This document shows positions 47,181 through 56,671 of a DNA stretch of 64,000 nt, in pieces (the stretch's first letter is position 1; each line of letters starts with the position of its first letter). A program made the position numbers and the translations under genes. The stretch covers positions 62,001-126,000 of the forward strand of contig NZ_KQ130491.1 of NCBI RefSeq assembly GCF_001050375.1. Direction: 5' to 3'. This stretch comes from Catenovulum maritimum (lineage in GTDB: Bacteria; Pseudomonadota; Gammaproteobacteria; Enterobacterales; Alteromonadaceae). Under the pieces are notes generated by a model. It saw only the letters and a program-made list of their open reading frames with translations, did no database searches and was not told where the DNA came from.

Positions 47181-48272
47181 ATGGGTTTTAAATGTGGCAT
47201 AGTTGGTTTACCAAATGTAGGTAAATCTACTTTATTCAACGCGTTAACCAAAGCAGGTATTGAAGCTGCAAACTTTCCATTTTGTACAATAGAGCCTAAT
47301 ACTGGTGTTGTACCTGTGCCAGATCCTCGTTTAGATGCGTTAGCTAAAATTGTTAACCCGCAACGCATTCTACCAACGACAATGGAATTTGTTGATATTG
47401 CCGGCTTAGTAGCAGGTGCATCTAAAGGTGAAGGTTTAGGTAATAAATTTTTAACTAATATACGTGAAACCGATGCGATTGGTCATGTGGTTCGTTGTTT
47501 TGAAAATGACAACATAGTCCACGTTTCAGGTAAAGTTAACCCTGCTGACGATATAGATACGATTAATACTGAATTAGTTTTATCTGATATGGATACAGCA
47601 GAAAAAGCAATTTTCCGTAATGCGAAGAAAGCTAAAGGCGGCGACAAAACTGCTAAGCAAGAATTAGAAGTCCTTGAAAAAATTAAGCCATTCTTAGATG
47701 AAGGCCAAATGCTTCGCTCTATTGAATTAGACGCAGAAGAGCTAGCGATTATTGCACCACTTAACTTCTTAACGATTAAACCAACTATGTACATTGCCAA
47801 TGTAAATGATGATGGTTTTGAAAATAACCCATATTTAGATCAGGTTCGTGAAATAGCCAAAGGTCAAAATGCCGTGGTTGTACCTGTATGTGCTGAGATT
47901 GAATCTGAGTTATCAGAATTAGACGATGAAGACAGAGATGAATTCATGGCTGATCTAGGCTTAGAAGAGCCGGGTTTAAATCGAGTGATTCGAGCGGGTT
48001 ATGAATTATTGAACCTACAAACATATTTCACTGCGGGTGTTAAGGAAGTTAGAGCTTGGACAATTAAAGTTAATTCAACTGCACCGCAAGCTGCAGGTAA
48101 GATTCATACTGATTTTGAAAAAGGCTTTATCCGAGCAGAAACTATCGCATATGATGATTATATTGAACATCAAGGCGAGCAGGGCGCTAAAAACGCAGGT
48201 AAGAGCCGAAAAGAAGGTAAAGACTATATAGTTAAAGACGGCGACGTCATGCATTTCTTATTTAACGTATAG
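47181..48272 (+). CDS. ychF: Ribosome-binding ATPase YchF
   Basis: Obg-family P-loop protein that prefers ATP over GTP and binds ribosomes; linked to oxidative-stress control. It has 363 residues. The P-loop GLPNVGKST is at 9-17, the switch region [18 protein letters not shown] near 72-89, and the C-terminal TGS domain begins at about 278. It is the last gene of rplY-pth-ychF, with a terminator after it. Confidence 0.97.
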   Translation: MGFKCGIVGLPNVGKSTLFNALTKAGIEAANFPFCTIEPNTGVVPVPDPRLDALAKIVNPQRILPTTMEFVDIAGLVAGASKGEGLGNKFLTNIRETDAIGHVVRCFENDNIVHVSGKVNPADDIDTINTELVLSDMDTAEKAIFRNAKKAKGGDKTAKQELEVLEKIKPFLDEGQMLRSIELDAEELAIIAPLNFLTIKPTMYIANVNDDGFENNPYLDQVREIAKGQNAVVVPVCAEIESELSELDDEDRDEFMADLGLEEPGLNRVIRAGYELLNLQTYFTAGVKEVRAWTIKVNSTAPQAAGKIHTDFEKGFIRAETIAYDDYIEHQGEQGAKNAGKSRKEGKDYIVKDGDVMHFLFNV

Positions 48273-48288
48273 TTATTTTACCTACTCT

Positions 48289-48318
48289 AAAAAAACCGCC
48301 TGCTGGCGGTTTTTTTGT
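48289..48318 (+). terminator. Rho-independent terminator of ychF
   Basis: AAAAAACCGCC and GGCGGTTTTTT pair around a four-base loop, then more Ts; it begins 17 bases after the stop. Confidence 0.9.
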
Positions 48319-48874
48319 TTTTGGCATTTATTACTTAGCAGGCGGTGAAATACAGTTCTCCGGCTTAACGCTATTTTTTCAAAATATTAGGCTAGAACCA
48401 ATAATATCCAGCTCCAGCAGCATCCTAGTCAGGATAACGATTAATAATAAAGCCTTTTTATAAGCATAGCTGTTGCGCCTGCTATTTAATTATGGCCAAA
48501 GTTAGAGCTAAACTAAGAGGTTAATCTGCAGAAATGTAGGTGTAAGCTTTAAGGTTACTTATTTTATACCTGATACTGAGAGATTGATTTCGTAGCTGTT
48601 TGGATAATTTAGTGGCGGCAGACGAAAGTAGAATAATCGAATTCACTTGAATCAGATAAATTTATAAATCAATTAAATAAAAATCGAGCACATTTAGTTA
48701 AACCTTAAATTTAAATTCAATTTATGAAAAACAATTGTGGCTTTCGTTTTCGCTTGTGAGTATATTAATAAAAGCTTAATACGCTTGTTTTGATTGCTTT
48801 TTATACAGAAATAGTTTGTTTTTTCGCTGAATAAATAAAAACGAAAAAAAGCTTAAATTTCTTTGAAAAAAAGG
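48319..48874. other. Gap between ychF and the tRNA operon
   Basis: I see no gene here. TGCAGAAATGTAGG at 48527-48540 and AGAGCTAAA at 48504-48512 resemble short parts of the inverted-repeat element at 49487-49752, so this could be the remains of a related copy, but the match is too short to be sure. The last 100 bases are very AT-rich and lead into the tRNA promoter. Confidence 0.3.
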
Positions 48875-48903
48875 TTGACGGCACAGGGTCATATCAGCAT
48901 AAT
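48875..48903 (+). promoter_or_regulatory. Promoter of the tRNA operon
   Basis: TTGACG (48875-48880), a 17-base spacer and CATAAT (48898-48903) form a near-consensus sigma-70 promoter. The bases after it (ACGCGCC) are a GC-rich discriminator, the mark of stringent control at stable-RNA promoters. An A/T-rich stretch upstream could act as an UP element. Confidence 0.85.
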
Positions 48904-48931
48904 ACGCGCCACTCGCTGAGGCGAGATTGTT

Positions 48932-49008
48932 GGCTACGTAGCTCAGCTGGTTAGAGCACATCACTCATAATGATGGGGTCCCCTGTTCAAATCAGGGCGT
49001 AGCCACCA
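48932..49008 (+). tRNA. tRNA-Met (CAT), elongator
   Basis: A 77-base cloverleaf with encoded CCA. The anticodon CAT is at 48966-48968 in loop CTCATAA. The sequence up to the anticodon arm is nearly the same as E. coli metT, which supports elongator Met over initiator or the Ile2 type. Confidence 0.95.
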
Positions 49009-49015
49009 ATAAAAT

Positions 49016-49100
<85 letters not shown>

Positions 49101-49115
49101 TTGTTTAAAAAATGT

Positions 49116-49190
49116 TGGGATATCGCCAAGCGGTAAGGCACCGGGTTTTGATCTCGGCATTCCCAGGTTCAAATCCTGGTATCCCAGCCA
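49116..49190 (+). tRNA. tRNA-Gln (TTG), copy 1
   Basis: A 75-base tRNA with encoded CCA, anticodon TTG at 49148-49150. It starts with T paired to A in the acceptor stem, as in E. coli tRNA-Gln. Confidence 0.95.
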
Positions 49191-49221
49191 TTTTTTAACA
49201 ATTCAAATATGCTTTCCTTGT

Positions 49222-49296
49222 TGGGATATCGCCAAGCGGTAAGGCACCGGGTTTTGATCTCGGCATTCCCAGGTTCAAATCCTGGTATCCCAGCCA
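49222..49296 (+). tRNA. tRNA-Gln (TTG), copy 2
   Basis: Identical to copy 1 over its full length, 106 bases downstream (anticodon 49254-49256). The met-leu-gln-gln order recalls the E. coli metT-leuW-gln operon. No strong terminator is visible after it. Confidence 0.95.
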
Positions 49297-49486
49297 TCAT
49301 ATTTCTCATCTTGTTTTATCACCTTACAATTTAATATTTCACTTTTTTTATTTACTTACTCTTATAACTTATAATTCGCTTTAGCTATTTATTTTTCGTT
49401 TCCCATACTTCTATTTTATCTTCTTTAATCGTTAACACTCACAGATAATATTTTGCAGTCATATCGTCAGCTATCTAAAGTTTCTA
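49297..49486. other. AT-rich stretch after the tRNA operon
   Basis: Contains no gene, clear terminator or repeat that I can see. The next feature is the inverted-repeat element. Confidence 0.3.
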
Positions 49487-49752
49487 TAGAGCTAAATCAA
49501 TATAAATTGCGAGTATCAGAGCCATCACAGACAGTTCAATTCAAGGCGTATCATTGCAGGAATGTAGGCACCTTTCAAAATGATACAACACAGAAGTGAG
49601 CTGTCTGTGAGGCTCCTGAAAGGCTGGGCTAAAAGCCATTTATTCTGCGTTAAGTTGGCTTGGCATAGAACCACTATGCCTGTGCCAACTTGCCTTGCCT
49701 TAATGGCTTTTATCTCCAGCTGATTATCGCTATTTATATTGATTTAGCTCTA
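49487..49752. repeat. Nested inverted-repeat element of about 266 bp
   Basis: Outer arms of about 33 bases (49487-49519 and 49720-49752) pair with few mismatches, including AGAGCTAAATCAATATAAAT against its complement. Inside are two further hairpin domains. The first is GAGCC..CACAGACAG (49519-49534) with CTGTCTGTGAGGCTC (49601-49615), enclosing GTATCATT/AATGATAC. The second is TAAAAGCCATT with AATGGCTTTTA, enclosing AAGTTGGC/GCCAACTT and GGCATAG/CTATGCC. The whole folds as a three-way junction. It has no credible gene. It may be a non-autonomous mobile element (MITE-like) or a structured RNA. Confidence 0.7.
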
Positions 49753-49917
49753 CATACCGAGCAAATAGCCTCAGGAAGCCTTAATAAAGGTTTGTGTGTA
49801 ACTTGGATATCTCGGCTTGAAATTGGATTTAAGCTTGAAGTAGGCGAGCCTAGGCTGTTTTCAGCTGCTTTAAGATTTAATTTGGATTAATTTTTAACAG
49901 ACTAATTCTAATAGGCA

Positions 49918-49950
49918 AAAAAAATGGGTGAATCATTTCACCCATTTTTA
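49918..49950 (-). terminator. Terminator of hslVU
   Basis: AAAATGGGTGAA and TTCACCCATTTT pair perfectly around a short loop with A and T runs on either side. It is about 45 bases past the hslU stop in the leftward direction. Confidence 0.85.
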
Positions 49951-49993
49951 TCAGCTTAGTTTGGTGTATAGCTTCAATTCGATGTATACAGAA

Positions 49994-51328
49994 TTATAGA
50001 ATAAATCTAGATAGATCTTCATCTTCAACTAAGTCGTTCAGGAACTTGCTAACATAATCAGCATCAACCGTAATGCTTTGTCCAGACATTTCAGAGGCAT
50101 CGTAAGATACTTCTTCCATCAGTTTTTCCATTACAGTATGTAAACGACGTGCCCCTATGTTTTCGGTCTTTTCGTTGACTCTAAAGGCTGCGTTAGCAAT
50201 TTTCTCTATACCATCTTGACTGAAATCAACGCTGACGCCTTCTGTTGCCATCAGAGCTTTGTATTGCTCTGTTAAAGAGGCATTAGGCTCAGTTAAAATT
50301 CGTACGAAGTCATGAGCGGTTAGAGCTTCTAATTCAACTCGAATTGGTAAACGACCTTGAAGTTCAGGGATTAGATCGGATGGCTTGGCCATTTGGAAAG
50401 CACCAGATGCGATAAATAGAATGTGATCGGTTTTAACCATACCATGTTTAGTCGTTACAGTAGATCCTTCCACTAATGGAAGTAAATCGCGCTGAACACC
50501 TTCGCGTGATACATCTGGACCGCTAGATTCGCCGCGTTTACAGATTTTATCTATCTCATCGATAAATACGATACCATTTTGTTCTAAGGTTTCTATTGCT
50601 TGTTCTTTTAATTCTTCTTGATTTACAAGTCGACCAGCTTCTTCTTCAACCAATAATTTGTAAGCTTCTTTCACTTTCATTTTACGCGTTTTTTTAGCGC
50701 TGTTGCCTGATAAGTTTTGGAACATGCCTTGTAATTGGTTGGTCATTTCTTCCATCCCAGGTGGTGCCATAATTTCGACTCCAACCTGAGGCGCTGCTAC
50801 GTCTATTTCTATCTCTTTATCGTCGAGTGTACCTTCACGTAATTTCTTACGGAAAATTTGACGCGTGTTAGAGCCCGTATCTTGTGGCTCTTCTTCACCG
50901 AACATAGCTTGAGGTTTAGGTAGTAGGGCATCTAAAATGCGCTCTTCTGCTGCTTCTTCTGCTCTATGTTTAACTTTAACTGTCGCTTGTTCACGTGTCA
51001 TTTTGATAGAGATATCAGCTAGATCACGTATGATAGTTTCAACTTCTTTGCCAACATAGCCCACTTCGGTAAATTTAGTTGCTTCTACCTTGATAAATGG
51101 CGCATTCGCTAGCTTAGCTAATCTACGTGCAATTTCCGTTTTACCTACCCCTGTTGGACCTATCATTAAGATATTTTTTGGGGTCACTTCTTGACGAAGA
51201 TCTGGATCTAACTGCATTCGACGCCAGCGATTACGTAAAGCAATCGCCACAGCTCGCTTTGCTTTATCTTGACCTATTATGTGGCTATTTAATTCGTGTA
51301 CAATCTCTTTTGGGGTCATTTCCGACAT
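49994..51328 (-). CDS. hslU: HslU ATPase of the HslVU protease
   Basis: AAA+ unfoldase that feeds proteins to the HslV peptidase. It has 444 residues. Walker A GPTGVGKT is at 57-64, the pore loop GYVG at 90-93, Walker B IVFIDEID near 253-260, and the sensor block [15 protein letters not shown] near 385-400. The inserted I domain lies between. It is five bases after hslV. HslVU is heat-induced in E. coli, but I saw no sigma-32 promoter upstream of hslV here. Confidence 0.97.
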   Translation of the reverse strand: MSEMTPKEIVHELNSHIIGQDKAKRAVAIALRNRWRRMQLDPDLRQEVTPKNILMIGPTGVGKTEIARRLAKLANAPFIKVEATKFTEVGYVGKEVETIIRDLADISIKMTREQATVKVKHRAEEAAEERILDALLPKPQAMFGEEEPQDTGSNTRQIFRKKLREGTLDDKEIEIDVAAPQVGVEIMAPPGMEEMTNQLQGMFQNLSGNSAKKTRKMKVKEAYKLLVEEEAGRLVNQEELKEQAIETLEQNGIVFIDEIDKICKRGESSGPDVSREGVQRDLLPLVEGSTVTTKHGMVKTDHILFIASGAFQMAKPSDLIPELQGRLPIRVELEALTAHDFVRILTEPNASLTEQYKALMATEGVSVDFSQDGIEKIANAAFRVNEKTENIGARRLHTVMEKLMEEVSYDASEMSGQSITVDADYVSKFLNDLVEDEDLSRFIL

Positions 51329-51333
51329 AATAG

Positions 51334-51864
51334 TTAACCTTTAGTGCTAAGTTCTTCAATAGTTTGATTGCCATTGGTGAAAACGCAAATATCACCAGCA
51401 ATTTTTAAGCTTTTTTCGACGATTGATCTGGCATCAAGCTCGGTATTTTCTAGCAAACCTGTCGCAGCTGCTTGCGCAAATGGGCCGCCTGAGCCAATTG
51501 CGATTAAATCGTATTCTGGCTGAATCACATCACCGTTGCCGGTTATGATTAATGAGGCTGTGTGATCGGCTACCGCGAGTAAAGCTTCAAGTTTTCTAAG
51601 TGCTCTGTCACTACGCCAGTCTTTTGCTAGTTCAACAGCGGCTTTAGTTAAATTGCCTTGGTGCATTTCAAGTTTGGTTTCAAAGCGCTCAAATAAAGTG
51701 AAAGCATCGGCTGTGCCGCCTGCAAAACCCGCGATTACTTTGTTGTGGTATAGGCGGCGTACTTTTTTTGCATTGCCTTTCATTACAGTGTTGCCAAGTG
51801 ATACCTGACCATCGCCACCAATAACAACAGTATCGCCACGACGTACGGAAACTATCGTAGTCAT
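51334..51864 (-). CDS. hslV: HslV peptidase of the HslVU protease
   Basis: Proteasome-like threonine peptidase, 176 residues. After removal of Met1 the nucleophile is Thr at the start of [25 protein letters not shown] near 17-31 and [11 protein letters not shown] near 124-134 are family blocks. AGAGG lies before the start. It is cotranscribed with hslU. Confidence 0.97.
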   Translation of the reverse strand: MTTIVSVRRGDTVVIGGDGQVSLGNTVMKGNAKKVRRLYHNKVIAGFAGGTADAFTLFERFETKLEMHQGNLTKAAVELAKDWRSDRALRKLEALLAVADHTASLIITGNGDVIQPEYDLIAIGSGGPFAQAAATGLLENTELDARSIVEKSLKIAGDICVFTNGNQTIEELSTKG

Positions 51865-51924
51865 TAAAAATTCCTCTTAATTGAAACTTTAAGAAATATC
51901 AGAGCAAATAACAATTTGATGATA

Positions 51925-51949
51925 TTTGCCGTAGTACAACTACGGCAAA
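51925..51949. terminator. Hairpin between ftsN-like gene and hslV
   Basis: TTTGCCGTAG and CTACGGCAAA pair perfectly around a five-base loop. It lies about 60 bases after the ftsN-like stop and about 60 before hslV. It could terminate the upstream gene, though no T run follows in the leftward direction. Confidence 0.5.
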
Positions 51950-52011
51950 AAAGTTTGGAAACAAAAGATTTAAAGTAGATATTTAGAATAATGGGTCTAG
52001 TTGATTAAAAA

Positions 52012-52554
52012 TCAAGTCCAACCCCAAATTTGGCAGGTGTAGATTTTAGAGCGTTTTAATTTGTGCTTATCGGCTTCCGCTTGACGCTTAGTGTCGTATG
52101 GGCCTAATACGACTCGATACCAATCGCCATTAGAGCCAGTTGTTTTTCGCACATTCGCAACTAAGCCTGCAAATGCAATTTGTGCTTTCATGGATTCAGC
52201 TTGCTCAAGCTTACGGAAAGAAGCACATTGCATTTGATATTTTTTGTTAGATTTTACTTTTTCAGGGACTTCTACTTCGATTGTTTTATTTTCAAGCGCT
52301 TTAACATAGTCCCATTTTTCTTCTGGTAAAGGCGGAAGGGGTTTTTCTTTCGCTTTATCTTTAACTACTTTTACTTCAACTTCAGGCGCACTGCCTTGAA
52401 TAGAAATTAAAAAGTAGGCGAAGCCACCAATTAAACACAGTGTAAATAAACCTAGAAACAATAACTTGTTAGAGCGTTTAGGCGCAGGTTCTACCACCTC
52501 TGCTTTTTTGCCCCTAGTGGGAGGTTTACCTTTTTTGACGTAGTCTCTTGCCAT
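52012..52554 (-). CDS. ftsN: FtsN-like SPOR-domain division protein
   Basis: A bitopic inner-membrane protein of 180 residues. A basic cytoplasmic tail (1-29, KKGKPPTRGKK) precedes a membrane helix (about 30-50), a Lys/Glu/Pro-rich periplasmic linker, and a C-terminal SPOR domain (about 105-180, with YQMQCASFRKLEQAESM and WYRVVLGPY) that binds denuded peptidoglycan at the septum. It lies between priA and hslV, the place of ftsN in E. coli. It is shorter than E. coli FtsN (319), mainly in the linker. The role is inferred from design and position. Confidence 0.85.
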   Translation of the reverse strand: MARDYVKKGKPPTRGKKAEVVEPAPKRSNKLLFLGLFTLCLIGGFAYFLISIQGSAPEVEVKVVKDKAKEKPLPPLPEEKWDYVKALENKTIEVEVPEKVKSNKKYQMQCASFRKLEQAESMKAQIAFAGLVANVRKTTGSNGDWYRVVLGPYDTKRQAEADKHKLKRSKIYTCQIWGWT

Positions 52555-52710
52555 TTTTTAGCCTGTATTTTTTGTGGTGTGTATAGATAACCCGTAATTA
52601 GCTAATTTTTATCTAGAGTTCAGGTTAAATATTTAAAAGCTAGCGATATTCTATTCATCTTCACGATAGGTGCAAACGATAGTTTTAAAATTATGAGTTT
52701 ATTCTTTGGT

Positions 52711-54891
52711 TTAATTAAATTCCTGTGGGTCGATATCGACCGTCCAGCGAACTTGTTGGCTAAATTGGTTTTGTTCAAGGCTGATAACAAGCTGAGAAAT
52801 AGCGGCATTTAACATACTTCTTTTATCAGACTGGAATACCAGTAAATACCTGAATCTTCCTGCTCTTTTTTCTTTCGGTGCTGGCATAGCCGCAAATAAT
52901 TCCACATTAGTATAATGCTTGACGATATGCTGATTGAACAGGTGCTCTATTTGCTGTGAAGCTTGCTGTACCTTCTCCAGCATTTGGGCTTCTAATCTAA
53001 TAATGGTCCAATATTGGTAAGGTGGCAGCATCATTTGTTTTCTTTCTTCCAGCAATTTTGTTTGCAGTTTTTGGTAGCCTTGAGTGATAAGGGTTTGAAT
53101 ATAGCTGTGATCGGGAAAATGCGTTTGTAAAATAACCTGGCCTGCTTTTTCAGAACGTCCAGCTCTGCCTGCCACCTGTACTAAAAGTTGAGCCATGCGC
53201 TCTGCTGCTCGGTAATCTGCACTGTATAAAGCACTATCGAGATTGACCACAACAGTTAAGGTTAAATTGGGGAAATGGTGGCCTTTAGCCAGCATTTGGG
53301 TACCAACCAATAATTGATGCTTACCTTCTGCAACCGCAGCTAATTTATTTTCTAATTCGCCTTTTCGTCTAACACTGTCGCGGTCTATTCTAATTGCATT
53401 AGCTTCTGGAAAGGTTTCATTGAGCCAATCAAAAACTTGCTCGGTTCCTATCCCGACATCAACGATTTGGGTAGAGCCGCAGTCATGGCATTGATGCGGT
53501 GGTGGTGCTGCTTCTCCACAATGATGGCAAACAATTTGTCTTAGCGCTTTATGGAAAGTGAAGTGGTTATCGCATCTTTCGCATTTACATACCCAGCCAC
53601 ATTCGTGACATATTAATGCTGGAGAGTAGCCGCGGCGATTTAAAAATACCAGTACTTGATTATTGTTACTCAGATGATGTTTTATCGCTTCAATTGTGCC
53701 ATAACATAGTCCAGCTTTGAGTGGTTGATGCTTAATATCTAAAACTTCTATTTTTGGCACTTTAGTTGCAGTGGCTCTTTGAGTTAACTTTAGGTGTTTA
53801 TATTTATTTTGCTTGGCATTTAGCACTGTCTCTAAAGCAGGTGTTGCACTACCAAGTATCACCTTACATTTGTTATCGGCTGCGCGTTTTACCGCGACAT
53901 CTCTAGCGTTGTATCTTAGACCATCCAGCTGTTTGTATGAGGCATCGTGCTCTTCATCTAAAATAATCAGTCCTAAATCAGGGGCTGGAACCATAACTGC
54001 GGAACGAGTGCCAACTATGACACGAGCTACTCCCATTTGACTTTTAAGCCAAGCATTATGGCGTTCACTATCGTTAAGCTCAGAATGGAGCGCGACAATT
54101 TCGCAGTTAAACCTCGCTTGAAAGCGCTGAAGTGTTTGCGGAGTTAGGCCTATTTCAGGGACGAGTATTAAAACTTGTTGGCCGTTTTGCAGTACGTCAG
54201 CCATAAGTCGCATATAAACTTCTGTCTTACCACTGCCAGTAACACCTTCAAGTAAAAAGGTAGCGAAACCTTGCACAGCTCTAAATTCCTTTATAGCTAT
54301 GTTTTGCTCTTCGGTTAAGCTGACTTCTGGGGTGGTAATTTTTACTGGTTTACGTTCGCTATAATCGATTTCAGCGGGCTGTATAGCTCCACGTTTTTCT
54401 AAAAAATTAATGATTTGCTTAGAAAATCCATCCTGTTTTAATAAACTTTCACTAGTTGGCCCGTTTTGGCTTAAAAATTGGTGCATGGCAAACTGTTGTT
54501 TAGCTTTGGTAGGAACCGGATCGGCATGTTCGACGGTTTGCCAGATAGTTTCAGCCAGTAGTTTAGCAGGCTTCCCTTCTTTTAATCTTTTGGGAAGTAA
54601 GTTAACAAATACTTCACCAGGTGGGCAGAGGTAGTAATTCACCATCCAATGCTTCATTTTCATTAATTCGGCTGAAAATAAAGCTTGCCGATCGAGTACT
54701 TCTATTATTGGCTTTATCTTATTGTTATCAAAATCACTGGTTTCAGTTAAATCGATAACTATGCCGACTACTTTATTCCGGCCAAATGGTACTAACACTC
54801 GACAACCAATTTGCGGTTGAGTGTCCGGTTGTATTTTGTAATCAAATAGGCGGCGTAAAGGCACCGCTAATGCAACACGTGCAAAAGCCAC
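52711..54891 (-). CDS. priA: Primosomal helicase PriA
   Basis: DEAH-type 3'-5' helicase that reloads the replisome at stalled forks. It has 726 residues. An N-terminal DNA-binding part comes first (1-110), then Walker A GVTGSGKT at 216-223 and the DEEHD box near 315. The zinc region has paired Cys motifs from CHECGWVCKCERC (about 425) to CHDCGS. Motif VAGRAGR near 590 completes the helicase set. It is divergent from rpmE, as in E. coli. Confidence 0.96.
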   Translation of the reverse strand: MAFARVALAVPLRRLFDYKIQPDTQPQIGCRVLVPFGRNKVVGIVIDLTETSDFDNNKIKPIIEVLDRQALFSAELMKMKHWMVNYYLCPPGEVFVNLLPKRLKEGKPAKLLAETIWQTVEHADPVPTKAKQQFAMHQFLSQNGPTSESLLKQDGFSKQIINFLEKRGAIQPAEIDYSERKPVKITTPEVSLTEEQNIAIKEFRAVQGFATFLLEGVTGSGKTEVYMRLMADVLQNGQQVLILVPEIGLTPQTLQRFQARFNCEIVALHSELNDSERHNAWLKSQMGVARVIVGTRSAVMVPAPDLGLIILDEEHDASYKQLDGLRYNARDVAVKRAADNKCKVILGSATPALETVLNAKQNKYKHLKLTQRATATKVPKIEVLDIKHQPLKAGLCYGTIEAIKHHLSNNNQVLVFLNRRGYSPALICHECGWVCKCERCDNHFTFHKALRQIVCHHCGEAAPPPHQCHDCGSTQIVDVGIGTEQVFDWLNETFPEANAIRIDRDSVRRKGELENKLAAVAEGKHQLLVGTQMLAKGHHFPNLTLTVVVNLDSALYSADYRAAERMAQLLVQVAGRAGRSEKAGQVILQTHFPDHSYIQTLITQGYQKLQTKLLEERKQMMLPPYQYWTIIRLEAQMLEKVQQASQQIEHLFNQHIVKHYTNVELFAAMPAPKEKRAGRFRYLLVFQSDKRSMLNAAISQLVISLEQNQFSQQVRWTVDIDPQEFN

Positions 54892-55168
54892 AGCATACTC
54901 TTATAAAGGAAAACAGAACCACTTATTTTAGGCTTTTAATTTTGCGGTACAAGCGCTTAATTCGTTTTAATGATTTGGCTGCGAGTTAGCTTTAAATTTT
55001 CTATCGCCAACTCGCAGTATTGGTTAAATAATAACTTGTAACTTTATTCGCTTTGACATATCATTCGCCGCCAATTTCCCTTGTGGAATTTTTATTAACT
55101 GCGCATCGTATTCCGCGATTCTAAATATCGGCGTGATTGGCGATGCGGCCTAACTGAGGTAACCCCCA

Positions 55169-55381
55169 ATGAAAGCAGATATCCATCCGCAGTATGCAGA
55201 TATTAAAGCAACTTGTTCTTGTGGCAATGTAATTGAAACAAAATCAACAGTTGGTAAAGATTTATACCTAGACGTATGTTCAGCTTGTCACCCATTCTAC
55301 ACAGGTAAGCAACGTAACGTTGATACTGGTGGTCGTATTGACAAGTTCAAGAAACGTTTCAACGTTCTTGGTAAAAAATAA
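55169..55381 (+). CDS. rpmE: 50S ribosomal protein L31, zinc form
   Basis: A 70-residue L31 that keeps the zinc ligands Cys16, Cys18 (CSC), Cys37 and Cys40 (CSAC), so it is the zinc-containing type rather than the zinc-free YkgM type. FYTGKQ near 43-48 is diagnostic. A terminator follows. Confidence 0.96.
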   Translation: MKADIHPQYADIKATCSCGNVIETKSTVGKDLYLDVCSACHPFYTGKQRNVDTGGRIDKFKKRFNVLGKK

Positions 55382-55438
55382 GACTGAATTTTCAGTTGAG
55401 CAAGCTTACGGCTTGCAACTTAAAATTTATGCCTTAAG

Positions 55439-55470
55439 AATCCGCAGTTTGAAAAAACTGCGGATTTTTT
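55439..55470 (+). terminator. Rho-independent terminator of rpmE
   Basis: AATCCGCAGTTT and AAACTGCGGATT form a 12-bp stem with a short A-rich loop, then a T run. A smaller hairpin (CAAGC/GCTTG) lies about 30 bases before it. Confidence 0.88.
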
Positions 55471-55608
55471 CGTTTTATAAGCTACTGTTAATAGCAGAGT
55501 TAAATATATTCTGTTGTTAATAGGTTAAAACTTTACAATTCGTTTGATGCGCGGCAAACTGCGTTTAATATTTTTTATTTTTGTTAAGGGATGTATTAGG
55601 AAACTAAT

Positions 55609-56079
55609 ATGAATGTAGAATTCGTTAACCCATTTTTATCCTCGCTAATTAATGTAATTAGCACTATGGCAATGCTTGAACTTAAGCCTTTAAAGCCAAG
55701 ATTAAAAAAAGATGAAGTCGCTCGAGGCGACGTTTCAGGTTTGATCGGTATGGTAGGTGCGCAAACTAAAGGTTCTTTATCTATTTCTTTTGACGAAAGT
55801 TTAGCGCTTGAAATTATGCAGAGAATGTTAGGTGAGAGACCGGACGGCATCAATGAAGAAGTAACTGATATGGTAGGTGAAATTACTAATATGGTTACTG
55901 GTGGTGCTAAAAAGCTACTAGGCGAAAAAGGTTATGAGTTTGATATGGCTACACCTATGGTTGTATCAGGTAAAGGGCACACAATTGCACACAAATCTGA
56001 AGGTAGCATAGTGATTATGCCTTTTGAAGCTGAAGCTGGAAAAGCTCACATTGAGATTTGCTTTGATAAAATAGACTAA
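55609..56079 (+). CDS. cheX: CheX-like chemotaxis phosphatase
   Basis: A 156-residue protein of the CheC/CheX/FliY family, which dephosphorylates CheY-P. The conserved E-x-x-N pair of the active helix is seen in VGEITNMVTGGAKKLL near 88-103. The repeated beta-alpha pattern and the GSLSISFDESLALEIM stretch near 65 fit CheX. It is encoded apart from the main chemotaxis genes, seven bases before yjbQ and near a chemoreceptor. The CheX role is from family resemblance. Confidence 0.82.
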   Translation: MNVEFVNPFLSSLINVISTMAMLELKPLKPRLKKDEVARGDVSGLIGMVGAQTKGSLSISFDESLALEIMQRMLGERPDGINEEVTDMVGEITNMVTGGAKKLLGEKGYEFDMATPMVVSGKGHTIAHKSEGSIVIMPFEAEAGKAHIEICFDKID

Positions 56080-56085
56080 ACGCTA

Positions 56086-56505
56086 ATGTGGCAACAAAAA
56101 AAAATAAACTTAAAAGCTCGTAGGCGTGGATTTCATCTGGTAACAGAGGAAATATTAAGCGCTTTACCAGAATTACAACAATATAATATAGGTTTATGTC
56201 ATTTACAGTTGCAGCATACCTCAGCCAGCCTTTCCTTAAACGAAAATGCCGACCCGAGTGTTCGTAGCGATTTTGAATCCCACATAAATCATATGGTACC
56301 GGAAGATCAACCTTATTATATACACACATATGAAGGTCCGGACGATATGCCTGCCCATATTAAATCTAGTTTATTCGGGACTAGTTTAACCCTACCTATT
56401 TCATCCGGAATGTTTGGTTTAGGCATATGGCAAGGAATTTACTTAGGTGAACATAGAAATCACGCAAGTAGTAGAAGTATCTTGGTAACAATACAAGGGG
56501 AATAA
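56086..56505 (+). CDS. yjbQ: YjbQ/UPF0047 family protein
   Basis: A 139-residue member of the YjbQ family. The conserved histidine and acidic blocks are clear: [21 protein letters not shown] near 44-64, [12 protein letters not shown], and the end [13 protein letters not shown] with GIWQGIYL before it. Some members have weak thiamine-phosphate synthase activity, but the main cellular role is unsettled. It starts six bases after cheX. Confidence 0.92.
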   Translation: MWQQKKINLKARRRGFHLVTEEILSALPELQQYNIGLCHLQLQHTSASLSLNENADPSVRSDFESHINHMVPEDQPYYIHTYEGPDDMPAHIKSSLFGTSLTLPISSGMFGLGIWQGIYLGEHRNHASSRSILVTIQGE

Positions 56506-56671
56506 TTTGATTAATATTATTTATTAGGCTAATTAATAATATTAACGCTACACTGTGTTTGTGTTAAATGAATTAATCAAATTTTAAAGATGTGAAGCTT
56601 ATTGCCGATATGTTTGTTACCAAGTAGAGTCATTAATAATTAAGCTTTAGCTGTAAGGGGATTAGATAAAT

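Noticed and set aside
49690-49890. 66-codon frame at the right end of the inverted-repeat element
   Set aside because: It starts inside a hairpin arm of the repeat and has no ribosome site or domain; more likely chance.
51865-52011. Sigma-32 heat-shock promoter before hslV
   Set aside because: No CTTGAA...CCCCAT-type pair is present; only a hairpin is visible.
55320-55520. 66-codon frame overlapping the end of rpmE
   Set aside because: It runs through the rpmE terminator hairpin and overlaps rpmE in another frame.
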